NCBI GenBank assembly: GCA_021324015.1
Contig: JAJPJX010000178.1
Location: forward strand, 1 to 58,149
DNA: 58,149 nucleotides
DNA from: Solibacteraceae bacterium
GTDB taxonomy: Bacteria > Acidobacteriota > Terriglobia > Bryobacterales > Bryobacteraceae
Reading direction: 5' to 3'
The notes beneath the pieces were generated by a model. The model ran no database searches. It saw nothing but the letters and a program-made list of their open reading frames with translations, and was not told the origin of the DNA. Both the position numbers and the translations under genes were made by a program. Below are positions 7,705-15,620 of this stretch, piece by piece; the stretch's first letter is position 1; the number at the start of each line of letters is the position of its first letter.

Positions 7705-9003
7705 ATGAAATTTCCCGTTTTCCTCCTCTTTGCGTGCGCCGCCTTCGCCCAAGCGCCCTACGATTTGTTGCTCAAGGGCGGCCACGTCATTGACGGAAAG
7801 AATCATCTCAGCGCCGTGCGCGACGTGGCCATCAAAGACGGCAAGATCGCGGAAGTCGCCGCCGATATTCCCGCCTCACGGGCGCACAAAGTAGTGGATG
7901 TCTCCGGCCTGTACGTCACCCCCGGCCTGGTCGATATCCACGTGCATGTCTACGCCGGCACGGGCCAGCGCGGCGCCTACTCCGGCGATAACAGCGTCTA
8001 CCCCGACGGGTACACCTTCCGCAGCGGCGTCACCACGGTGGTGGATGCCGGCAGTTCCGGATGGCACAACTTCCCCGACTTTAAGGACCGCGTCATCGAC
8101 CGCGCCAAGACCCGCGTGCTGGCGCTGCTGAATATCGAAGGCCACGGCATGGGCGGCGGAAAGATCGAGCAGAATCTCGAGGACATGGACGCTCAGGCAA
8201 CCGCCGAGCAGGCGCTCAAATACAAGGAGATCGTGGTGGGCGTCAAGACGGCTCACTATCGCGGGCCGGAGTGGACTCCCGTCGAGCGCGCCGTCCAGGC
8301 CGGCACCACCGCCCACATCCCCGTCATGGTGGACTTCGGCGAGTTCCGCCCGGAGCGCCCCTACCAGGATCTCGTGTTGAAGAAACTGCGCCCCGGCGAC
8401 ATCTCCACGCACATGTACCTGGGCGCCGTGCCGATGATCGACGAAAACGGCAAGGTGCGGCCCTACCTGTTCGAGGCGCGCAAGCGCGGCGTCATCTTCG
8501 ACGTGGGGCACGGCGGGGGCAGCTTCCTCTTCCGCCAGGCCTGGCCGGCCGTCCACCAGGGCTTTGTTCCCGACTCCATCTCCACCGACCTGCACGTCAG
8601 CAGCATGAACGCCGGCATGAAGGACATGCTGAACGTCATGTCCAAGTTCCTCAACATGGGTATGTCGCTCGATGAAGTGATCCTGCGCTCCACCTGGAAT
8701 CCGGCGCGCGAGATCCAGCGCGAGGAGTTGGGCAACCTCTCCGTGGGCGCCCCGGCCGACGTCTCCGTGCTCAGCCTGGCCAACGGCAACTTCGGATTCA
8801 CGGACGTCTACGGCGCGCGCCTGCGCGGCCACCAAAAACTGGTGGCCGAGCTGACCCTGCGCGACGGCCGCGTGGTGTGGGACCTGAACGGCCTCACGCG
8901 CGAGGATTGGGACAAGCTCCCCAAGAACTACATGGCCCAGTTCGATCCGCTTTGGGAAGGCACACTGACGGAAGGCTACCGCCGCCCTCGCCCCCGCCGC
9001 TGA
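7705..9003 (+). CDS. Secreted amidohydrolase/deacetylase-family metallohydrolase
   Basis: A 432-residue protein with a signal peptide (MKFPVFLLFACAAFAQ). The small composite beta domain DLLLKGGHVIDGKNHLSAVRDVAIKDGKIAEV is typical of amidohydrolases, as is the GLYVTPGLVDIHVHVY metal motif (HxH). A Lys in VGVKTAHYRG may be the bridging residue; later His residues occur in ISTHMYLG and FDVGHGGGS, and the last metal Asp is probably in DSISTDLHVSS. The C-terminal LSVGAPADVSVL closes the composite domain. The family includes D-aminoacylases, dihydroorotase-like enzymes and acetyl-amino-acid racemase-linked deacetylases; the substrate is not identifiable. ATG 7705 is chosen because it begins the signal peptide and follows a -10 box at the leaderless distance. 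Confidence 0.9.
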   Translation: MKFPVFLLFACAAFAQAPYDLLLKGGHVIDGKNHLSAVRDVAIKDGKIAEVAADIPASRAHKVVDVSGLYVTPGLVDIHVHVYAGTGQRGAYSGDNSVYPDGYTFRSGVTTVVDAGSSGWHNFPDFKDRVIDRAKTRVLALLNIEGHGMGGGKIEQNLEDMDAQATAEQALKYKEIVVGVKTAHYRGPEWTPVERAVQAGTTAHIPVMVDFGEFRPERPYQDLVLKKLRPGDISTHMYLGAVPMIDENGKVRPYLFEARKRGVIFDVGHGGGSFLFRQAWPAVHQGFVPDSISTDLHVSSMNAGMKDMLNVMSKFLNMGMSLDEVILRSTWNPAREIQREELGNLSVGAPADVSVLSLANGNFGFTDVYGARLRGHQKLVAELTLRDGRVVWDLNGLTREDWDKLPKNYMAQFDPLWEGTLTEGYRRPRPRR

Positions 9004-9011
9004 CAGGTGTA

Positions 9012-9044
9012 CCGAGCCGCGACGGTGACGGAGCGGGTGGCTTC
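9012..9044 (+). repeat. Interspersed repeat copy 1 (between convergent genes)
   Basis: Begins CCGAGCCGCGAC and ends GGGTGGCTTC. A second copy, inverted, lies at 47398-47427. Both copies sit in the gap between convergent gene ends; this one touches the 3' end of bshA. Confidence 0.6.
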
Positions 9045-10182
9045 ACGCCGCCTGCGCGCGGCCGTTGACTACCTCGTCGTAATACCGCTCGTACTGCGGA
9101 ATGATCCGGTCGGAGCAAAAACGCTCTTGCGCCGACCGGCGCGACTCGCGGGCCATGCGGTCGTGCAGGGCTTCGTCGCGCAGCAGTTCCACCACCCGCG
9201 CCGCCTGCGCCGCAATGTCGCCCGGCTGCTCCAGGAAACCGTCCACCCCATGCCGCACCAATTCCGGTACGCCGCCTACCCGCGTGGCCACCGGCGGCAC
9301 GCCGCAGGCCATGCCCTCCAGCGCCGCCAGCCCGAACGATTCCAGCTCGCTGGGCAGCAGCAGCACGTGCGCCAGCGGGAACAGCCGCTCCACGTGGTTC
9401 TGCTTGCCCAGGAAACTCACGCGATGCTCCACCTTCAGTTCCCGCGCCAGGTGCTCGGCCGCGCCGCGGTCCGGCCCGTCCCCCACCATCAGCAGGTGTG
9501 CCGGGGCCCGCTTCGCCGCCTCCGCCAGGATGCGAATGCAGTCCAGCACGCGCTTCACCGGCCGGAAATTGGAAATGTGGATCAGCAGCTTCTCACCCTC
9601 CGGCGCGTATTCCCTGGCCCCGGTTTTTTGCGGGTCCGGCCGGTAGACATCGCAGTTCACGAAATTCTCGATGACTCGAATCTCGCGGCGCACGCCGAAC
9701 ACGTCCACGGTGCGCTGCCGCAGGTATTCGCTGATCGAGGTCACGCCGTCGGACTGCTCGATGGAAAACCTGGTGATCGGAAAATAGGACGGTTCGGCCC
9801 CCACCAGGGTGATATCGGTGCCGTGCAGCGTGGTGATGAACGGCAGCCGCCGGACCGGCGCCATCATCTGTTGCGCCAGCATCGCCGCGATCGAATGCGG
9901 AATAGCGTAATGCACGTGCAACAGGTCCAGGCCGTAGGAGTCCGCCACCTCCGCCATGCGCGAGGCCAGCGCCAGGCAGTACGGCGGATATTGAAACAAC
10001 GGATAGGTGGATACATCCACCTCGTGGTAATGGATGCGCGGCACGCCCGGATCCAGGCGGATCGGGTTGGCGTAGCTGATGAAGTGGACTTCGTGCCCCC
10101 GGTTGGCTAACTCCAGTCCCAACTCCGTGGCCACGATGCCGCTCCCCCCGTAGGTGGGGTAACAGGTGATTCCAACCTTCAC
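9043..10182 (-). CDS. bshA: N-acetyl-alpha-D-glucosaminyl L-malate synthase (bacillithiol biosynthesis)
   Basis: A 379-residue GT4 glycosyltransferase that joins N-acetylglucosamine from UDP-GlcNAc to L-malate, the first step of bacillithiol synthesis. The start MKVGITCYPTYGGSGIVATE is the hallmark of BshA. Further matches are HVHYAIPHSIAAM, the FITTLHGTDITLVG loop, HISNFRPVKRV, and the GT4 nucleotide-sugar motif ELESFGLAALEGMACGVPPVATRVGG. The start is GTG at 10182, which overlaps the stop of the upstream lipoprotein gene (GTGA); the larger frame extending to 10473 is a shadow of that gene. bshB and bshC are not in this window. Length agrees with known BshA proteins (about 377). Confidence 0.93.
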   Translation of the reverse strand: MKVGITCYPTYGGSGIVATELGLELANRGHEVHFISYANPIRLDPGVPRIHYHEVDVSTYPLFQYPPYCLALASRMAEVADSYGLDLLHVHYAIPHSIAAMLAQQMMAPVRRLPFITTLHGTDITLVGAEPSYFPITRFSIEQSDGVTSISEYLRQRTVDVFGVRREIRVIENFVNCDVYRPDPQKTGAREYAPEGEKLLIHISNFRPVKRVLDCIRILAEAAKRAPAHLLMVGDGPDRGAAEHLARELKVEHRVSFLGKQNHVERLFPLAHVLLLPSELESFGLAALEGMACGVPPVATRVGGVPELVRHGVDGFLEQPGDIAAQAARVVELLRDEALHDRMARESRRSAQERFCSDRIIPQYERYYDEVVNGRAQAA

Positions 10183-11198
10183 TTCTTCAGCGTAGCACCC
10201 GCTGGAACCAGGACCCCCACCCCGATTTGTCCGTGCAGGTTCTCGTCGGGCGACGCCACGTCTCCCCCGCCGAACCACACGCCCATCCGTACGTCCAGGG
10301 CCTCGATGGTGGCATCGCACACGACCTGGTTGTTCCAGGCCTCTGTTCCTGAGAAGACCGCGGGCAGTTTCTCCCAGGTGACGCCGTCGGCGGAACGCGC
10401 CAGGCCCATGCGCCGCTGTTCGAAGTGGTCGCGCCCGGTGTAGAGCATCCAGTAGGAGCCCTGCCCGATCCACACCGCCGGCTCCCCCAGCCCGTTTTCA
10501 TCGAACGCCCCGATCCCGCCCAGCTCGAGCACCGGGTTGGCCCGCAGCTTTTCCCAGTGCGCGCCGTCGGTCGAGCGCGCTACCCCCAGCCGCTGCCGGC
10601 GCGCCCGGTCCTGCCCCAGGTAAAAGAGGTAGAGGGCGTTCTTCACGTAGATCACGTAGGGGTCGGCCACCCCGCGCTCGTCCCAACTGCCGCGCGGCCC
10701 GGTCTCCAGCACCGGTTCGGGCAGCTTGCGCCAACGCCGCCCGTCCGGCGAGCGGGCCAGGCCCAGGCGCGGGGTCTCACGCGGCCCAGCCTGGTACCAG
10801 TAAAGAAACTCGCCCCCGCGAAACATGGCTGAGCCGTTGGCCGCGATGTAGTCGCCTTCCCAGGTGGCCGGGTCCGGGGAGATCACGCTGCCTTCCTTCC
10901 GCCACACAAGCCCGTCGGTCGAGGTGGCCAGGCCCGTGCGCCAGGTCTTGCCGTCGAAGCCGGAATAGAAGTTGTAAAGCAGGCCCTGGTGGCGCACCAC
11001 CGAGGGATTCAACGCGTCGTGCGAATCCCAGTCACCCGCGGCGCCGCGGGCCAGCACGGGCCCCGCGCGGGGCTCGATGCGGAAGCTCTCCGCCGTGCGC
11101 GGGCCGGCCATCAGCGGCAGGCGGAAATCGGCATATCCGCCGCATCCGCAGGCCAGCAGGCAGGCCAGCGTGCCGGCCGCGGCGAATGCGGTTCTCAT
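10179..11198 (-). CDS. Beta-propeller lipoprotein resembling GH43/GH32-type glycosidases
   Basis: A 339-residue protein with a lipoprotein signal (LACLLACGCGG). The rest is made of repeated blades: a WDSHDALNPSVV segment, then repeats of the type GLATSTDGLVWRKEGS, GLARSPDGRRWRKLPEP, GVARSTDGAHWEKL and GLARSADGVTWEKLP. This S-x-DG-x-x-W-x-K pattern is typical of five-bladed propellers related to glycoside hydrolases of the GH43/GH62/GH32/GH68 type and to sialidase-like folds. Catalytic acids are not certain (WDSHD, WDERGVADP and FDENGLGEP are candidates). It overlaps both neighbours by 4 nt (ATGA with the kinase gene, GTGA with bshA), so all three are translationally coupled. Confidence 0.8.
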   Translation of the reverse strand: MRTAFAAAGTLACLLACGCGGYADFRLPLMAGPRTAESFRIEPRAGPVLARGAAGDWDSHDALNPSVVRHQGLLYNFYSGFDGKTWRTGLATSTDGLVWRKEGSVISPDPATWEGDYIAANGSAMFRGGEFLYWYQAGPRETPRLGLARSPDGRRWRKLPEPVLETGPRGSWDERGVADPYVIYVKNALYLFYLGQDRARRQRLGVARSTDGAHWEKLRANPVLELGGIGAFDENGLGEPAVWIGQGSYWMLYTGRDHFEQRRMGLARSADGVTWEKLPAVFSGTEAWNNQVVCDATIEALDVRMGVWFGGGDVASPDENLHGQIGVGVLVPAGATLKK

Positions 11199-12367
11199 GC
11201 CACCGGCACGCGCAGCTTCAGCCCCGCGCCGCGTCCCGGCCGCGACTCCACGATCAGGTCCGCGTTCAGCGAGCGCGCCCGGCGCTTGATGCTGGCAGGC
11301 CCCAGGCGCAGCAGGTCCAGCTCGTCCAGGTTGTAGGCGCCGCTGAAGCGGAATCCGTGGCCGTTGTCATCCACCGAGATCTCCAGGGTCTTGCCGGCCC
11401 GCTCCACGCCGATGGCCACGCGCGTCGCGGCGGCGTGCTTCTGCACGTTGTGCAGGGCTTCCCGCACAATCTGCAACACCTCTCCCTGCGTCTCCGGCGG
11501 CAGGTCGGGAATGCTTTCGCTGCCCACGAACGTCACCGGGATGCCGCTCTCCTTCTGGAAGGTCTCGGCCACCCGCCGCGCGGAAGCCACCAGGCTGCCG
11601 CGCTCCGCCTCCACCGGCCCGCGCAGGCCCCGGATAAAGGAGCGCAGTTCCCGCACCTGCGATTGCGCCAGTTCCTGCAACTGCCGCAGTTCCTCCATGC
11701 CCGCGGCCTGGTCCCGCTCGAGCAGCCGCCGCAGGATGTCCAGCCGCATTTGCAGGCTGATGTAGCTTTGCAGCGGTCCGTCGTGAAAGTCCTGCGCCAC
11801 TTTCTGCCGGGCCGCGTCGGCCCCCTGCTCGGCCTCCGCGTGCGCCGCCTGCACCTGGTCCATTAATTCGCTCCGCCGCACTTCGGCGTAGCGTTTGTAC
11901 AGGGCGAAGGCGATGCCCAGCACCGCCCCCACCACCACGGTGCGCAGCAGCACGTCCAGCCGGGACTGCCCCGTCAGCAGGCAGAACGCCGCCGAGATCG
12001 CCGCCACGATGGCGACCTCCCGGGCACTGTAGAAAATCACTCCTTCGGCCAGCACTACGAGGTAGAACAGCGAGGGGAACCACAACGAAGCCGTGGAGCT
12101 GTGGTTGGCCAGGACCAGCAGAAACACCGTATCGGCGAACAGCGTCAGCAGACCGAAAGCGCCGCCTTGCAGTCTCTGCCAGCGCAACGCCGCCACGCTG
12201 TAGCCGACGAACAGAGCCAGGACCACGCCGGTCGGCACGGGAACCAAACCCGCATGCCGGACCAGCTCGCCCGCCGCGGCCACGATCACCAGCAGGACCC
12301 GCGCCCAGGCCAGAAACAGGCCCCACCGGAGAGGAGGAGAAAAAAGTCGCGATAAAAAAGAACCCAA
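11195..12367 (-). CDS. Membrane sensor histidine kinase, NarX/DesK type (HisKA_3)
   Basis: A 390-residue protein with about five or six membrane helices (residues 14-155) in place of a periplasmic domain, a short coiled linker, then a HisKA_3 dimerisation domain with the phospho-acceptor His195 in QDFHDGPLQSY. The C-terminal ATPase domain shows REALHNVQKHAAATRV (N box) and DDNGHGF (G1). Start codon is TTG at 12367; a TAGGTT box ends 8 nt upstream, which could again be a near-leaderless promoter. No response regulator gene is adjacent, so it is an orphan by position. It heads an operon with a propeller lipoprotein and bshA, linked by overlapping stops and starts. Confidence 0.88.
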   Translation of the reverse strand: MGSFLSRLFSPPLRWGLFLAWARVLLVIVAAAGELVRHAGLVPVPTGVVLALFVGYSVAALRWQRLQGGAFGLLTLFADTVFLLVLANHSSTASLWFPSLFYLVVLAEGVIFYSAREVAIVAAISAAFCLLTGQSRLDVLLRTVVVGAVLGIAFALYKRYAEVRRSELMDQVQAAHAEAEQGADAARQKVAQDFHDGPLQSYISLQMRLDILRRLLERDQAAGMEELRQLQELAQSQVRELRSFIRGLRGPVEAERGSLVASARRVAETFQKESGIPVTFVGSESIPDLPPETQGEVLQIVREALHNVQKHAAATRVAIGVERAGKTLEISVDDNGHGFRFSGAYNLDELDLLRLGPASIKRRARSLNADLIVESRPGRGAGLKLRVPVA

Positions 12368-12413
12368 GCTCGGAAAACCTACCGTCTCGCGAACATACCG
12401 CGATCTCTAAATC

Positions 12414-12941
12414 TTAGCGCCGATAGAGATACAGCGTGTGGCTGCGGCCTTCGCCGTCGTCCTCGATGTTTTCCACCTTCTCCGCCTTCCAGGAACGGAA
12501 TTCGAAATCGTGGGCCACTACCCGGGCGCCCTTCTTCAACTGCTTTTCGAGCAGCGGCGTGATTTTGTCGTTAGAAACGGGCAGCAGGTAGACGGTCATC
12601 AGGTCCGCCGAGCTGTAGTTCTGCTTGAAGAGGTCGCCGTGGATGATGCGCGCGGTCCGCTCCAGCCCCAGCTTGCGGATCTTGTCCATGCTTTGCCGGT
12701 ACAGGTCCGGATCGATTTCCACCCCCACCGCCTCGGCGTGATATTTCTGGGCGGCCATGATCACAATGCGGCCGTCGCCGCTACCCAGGTCGAACATCTT
12801 CTCCCCGGCCTTTAAGCCTCCCAGCTCCAGCATTTTTTCGACAATGGTTTCAGGAGTCGGATAATAGGGCGCCAGTTTCTCGGCCTCCTGGCCGAAAGCT
12901 AGCGCCGTCCCCCAAACCAGAATCAGGCATACCCAGGACAT
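12414..12941 (-). CDS. SAM-dependent methyltransferase with a signal peptide
   Basis: A 175-residue protein. Residues 1-18 (MSWVCLILVWGTALAFGQ) look like a cleavable signal peptide. The rest is a class I methyltransferase: motif I is FDLGSGDGRIVIMAAQ, then the acidic VGVEIDPDLYRQS, and motif IV-like ADLMTVYLLP. Methyltransferases need cytosolic SAM, so export would be puzzling; either the N-terminus is a membrane anchor or the start is misplaced, but no better internal start is seen. It lies 17 nt after the symporter on the same strand. A TACACT box ends 8 nt before the ATG, so it may also have its own promoter. Confidence 0.8.
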   Translation of the reverse strand: MSWVCLILVWGTALAFGQEAEKLAPYYPTPETIVEKMLELGGLKAGEKMFDLGSGDGRIVIMAAQKYHAEAVGVEIDPDLYRQSMDKIRKLGLERTARIIHGDLFKQNYSSADLMTVYLLPVSNDKITPLLEKQLKKGARVVAHDFEFRSWKAEKVENIEDDGEGRSHTLYLYRR

Positions 12942-12958
12942 GGATTAGCAGTGTAACT

Positions 12959-14740
12959 CTATTCGATGACGGTCTTCCATCCCCGCCGGTTGAGGTCCCA
13001 GTAGATCAGGGCTCCGGCGGCCAGGGCCAGTCCCAGAAACAGGGCGCCGGTGGCGTAACTCTTGAGGATAATCTTCCCCACCCCGAAGAGCGCGCCGTAA
13101 ATCATCACGCAGCCGGCTACCCAGTCGAGGAAATTGTATTTCAGGTCGTGCGCCGGCGGCACTTCCGGCGCCAGCCGCGCGATGGGCTTCCACAGCGCCG
13201 CCGAGGGCCGCACGCGCTTGTAGAAACCCACCAGCACTTCGGTGGGTTCGGGCGCGGTCAGCAGGGTCACGGCCAACCACACCGCTGTGGTGATGCCAAC
13301 GGTGATCAGCATGATGATGGCGAAACCGCGCGGGTCGTCACTGGAGAGCCCGAAGCGGGTTTGCAGCGCCACGGAGACCACGAACGCCGCAGCCATGGCG
13401 GAGACCTCGCTCCAGGCGTTGATGCGCCACCAGAACCAGCGCAGGATGAGCACCGTGCCGGTGCCCGCTCCGGTGACAATGAGCAGTTTCCAGGCGCCGG
13501 TGATCGAATCCATGTAGAACGTAACCACCGCGGAAATGACCGTCAGCAGCACGGTGGCCATCTGCGAGACCAGCACGTAATGCTTCTCGGTGCCTCGCTT
13601 GTGCAAGAAGCGCCGGTAGAAGTCATTCACCAGGTAGCTGGCGCCCCAGTTGAGCTGGGTGCCGATGGTGGACATGAAGGCGGCGGCGAAGGCCGCCACC
13701 ATGAGGCCGCGCAGCGAAGGCGGCAGGTAATCGATCATCACGCGGATATAGCCCGTCTCCGGGTCGGCCAGGTTGGGGTACAGGATCACCGAGACCAGCG
13801 CCACCAGGATCCAAGGCCAGGGCCGCACCGCGTAATGCGCGATATTGAACCATAGCGTGGCCAGCAGGGAATTCTTCTCGTCCCTGGCGCAGAACATGCG
13901 CTGCGCGATGAACCCTCCGCCTCCCGGCTCGGCGCCCGGATACCAGGCCGCCCACCAGTTCAGCGAAATGTACACGAAAAAGGTAATCATGGGCATCCAG
14001 GCCGAGTTCAAATCCGGCGTGAAGCTGAGCACCGACCCGGCGGTGCCGGTGGCCAGGCCCTTGGCGCGGTCGATGGCCTCCAGCTTGACCATCATCTGGT
14101 CGATGCCGCCCACCGCCGCCACCGCCACCACCGCCAGCACAATCACCATGGACATCTTGATGACGAACTGAAACAGGTCCGTCACCAGTACCCCCCACAA
14201 GCCCGCCAGGGTGGAGATGAAGGAGGTCAGGGCGATCATTCCCAGCACAATGGCCAGCGCCTGGATCTTGCTGACGCCCAGGATGAGCATCAGGATCTTG
14301 ACCATAGCCAGGTTCACCCAGCCCAGGATGATGCAGTTGATGGGGATGCCCAGGTACAGCGCGCGAAAACCCCGCAGGAACGCGGCCGGCTTCCCGGCGT
14401 ACCGGATCTCGGCGAACTCCACGTCGGTCATCACCCCCGAGCGGCGCCACAGCCGCGCGTAGAAGAAGACCGTCAACATGCCGCTGAACACGAAATTCCA
14501 CCACAGCCAGTTGCCCGCGATTCCGTTGCGCGCCACCATGCCGGTGACCGCCAGCGGTGTGTCCGCGGCGAACGTGGTGGCGACCATCGACGTGCCCGCC
14601 AGCCACCACGGCACATTCCGCCCGGAGAGGAAAAACTCGCCGATGTTCTGCCCCGCCCGCGACTTGTAATAGAAGCCGATGGCCAAGTTGAACAGGAAAT
14701 AGGCCGCCACGATCGCCCAATCGATCCAGGTCAGTTTCAC
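12959..14740 (-). CDS. Sodium:solute symporter (SSS family)
   Basis: A 593-residue polytopic membrane protein with about 13-14 helices. The first helix and loop (WIDWAIVAAYFLFNLAIGFYY, then GRNVPWWLAGTSMVATTFAADTPLAVTG) are typical of the SSS family, including residues that line the sodium site. The long size and late extra helices resemble the SGLT branch. The substrate is not clear; sugars, amino acids or organic acids are all possible. The gene is followed after 17 nt by the methyltransferase. The region between it and pyrE contains GC-rich hairpins, so it is probably a separate transcript. Confidence 0.9.
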   Translation of the reverse strand: MKLTWIDWAIVAAYFLFNLAIGFYYKSRAGQNIGEFFLSGRNVPWWLAGTSMVATTFAADTPLAVTGMVARNGIAGNWLWWNFVFSGMLTVFFYARLWRRSGVMTDVEFAEIRYAGKPAAFLRGFRALYLGIPINCIILGWVNLAMVKILMLILGVSKIQALAIVLGMIALTSFISTLAGLWGVLVTDLFQFVIKMSMVIVLAVVAVAAVGGIDQMMVKLEAIDRAKGLATGTAGSVLSFTPDLNSAWMPMITFFVYISLNWWAAWYPGAEPGGGGFIAQRMFCARDEKNSLLATLWFNIAHYAVRPWPWILVALVSVILYPNLADPETGYIRVMIDYLPPSLRGLMVAAFAAAFMSTIGTQLNWGASYLVNDFYRRFLHKRGTEKHYVLVSQMATVLLTVISAVVTFYMDSITGAWKLLIVTGAGTGTVLILRWFWWRINAWSEVSAMAAAFVVSVALQTRFGLSSDDPRGFAIIMLITVGITTAVWLAVTLLTAPEPTEVLVGFYKRVRPSAALWKPIARLAPEVPPAHDLKYNFLDWVAGCVMIYGALFGVGKIILKSYATGALFLGLALAAGALIYWDLNRRGWKTVIE

Positions 14741-14930
14741 GGATGCTCCAGTTTTTCAACCGCCCTGTGGAAAACGCTGTGGAAAATGGCCTTTCTCCGG
14801 TGCCAAATTACCGTTCTGTAAATGATTTGTTACGCCCTGCACCGGCTTTCAGCAAAGCCCCCGCGGCTCCCGCAAGCCTCCATCATCGCGTATGTTGAGG
14901 CCGCTGGTGGGGCCGATTTTTTCGCGGGGT

Positions 14931-14981
14931 GGCCCCTCGGGAAGGGGCCGGGGGGCCGCCTCGAGCGGGAAGCGGCCTTTT
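14931..14981. terminator. Two adjacent GC-rich hairpins downstream of pyrE
   Basis: First stem: GGCCCC (14931-14936) with GGGGCC (14944-14949). Second stem: GGCCGC (14954-14959) with GCGGCC (14972-14977), followed on the plus strand by four T. A separate T6 run lies at 14917-14922, also plus strand. They separate pyrE from the symporter. The U-tracts are on the strand opposite to pyrE, so action on that transcript is uncertain. Confidence 0.4.
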
Positions 14982-14997
14982 CCACAAACCGTAGGGC

Positions 14998-15612
14998 TCA
15001 GACCCATACCCTATCAAACGGTACCCCGCGTTTGCAGAGGTCGCAGTGGGCGGCGTCCGTGTAGTAGGTGGCGTCCAGTTCCGCCAGGTAGTAGAAGGGC
15101 AGCGAACCGAAATGGATGGTCTGCGGGTGGGGTTGATAGATGACCACCGCCAGGGCCACCACCTGGGCGCCGCTGGATTCCAGCAACTGTTTCAACTGGG
15201 TGAGCTTGCTGCCCGAGCGCAGGATGTCGTCCACCAGCACTACGGGCTCGCCGCGGGTCTGCTCCAGGTATTGCCGGAAGCGCAGCGCCTGCTTTTCGTC
15301 GTCCTCCTCGGCCCAGTAGACCTGCCGCGCGCGCAGCGCCTCGCAAATGCCGTAGGCCACCGGCAGGCCCGCATTGGCGGGGGCCACGATGGAGAGGTCC
15401 GGGATGATCGCCCGGATTTCCGGGTTGGCGCGCAGCAGGCGGCTGAGCGCCACCGAGAGCATCCGCTGGTGCTGGTAATAGCGCAGGGCCAGGGGGACCT
15501 GCAGGTATTCGTTGGAATGCAGCCCGTTGCGGTACTCGAAATGACCGTCCCGCAGCGCGCCGGTTTCGCGCAGAAGCTGCACGACCTCGTTTTGGGTAGG
15601 TATCAGTTCCAT
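14998..15612 (-). CDS. pyrE: Orotate phosphoribosyltransferase
   Basis: A 204-residue type I phosphoribosyltransferase that makes orotidine monophosphate from orotate and PRPP in pyrimidine synthesis. The PRPP loop is VVLVDDILRSGSKL, with the two adjacent Asp residues. Upstream are the FEYRNGLHSNEYLQVP substrate loop and SIVAPANAGLPVAYGI. It has a Cys pair near the C-terminus (AHCDLCKRGVPFD) that is not part of the core family. It starts 8 nt downstream of the sugar transferase gene on the same strand and is probably co-transcribed with it. Confidence 0.88.
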   Translation of the reverse strand: MELIPTQNEVVQLLRETGALRDGHFEYRNGLHSNEYLQVPLALRYYQHQRMLSVALSRLLRANPEIRAIIPDLSIVAPANAGLPVAYGICEALRARQVYWAEEDDEKQALRFRQYLEQTRGEPVVLVDDILRSGSKLTQLKQLLESSGAQVVALAVVIYQPHPQTIHFGSLPFYYLAELDATYYTDAAHCDLCKRGVPFDRVWV

Positions 15613-15620
15613 TGGGATCT

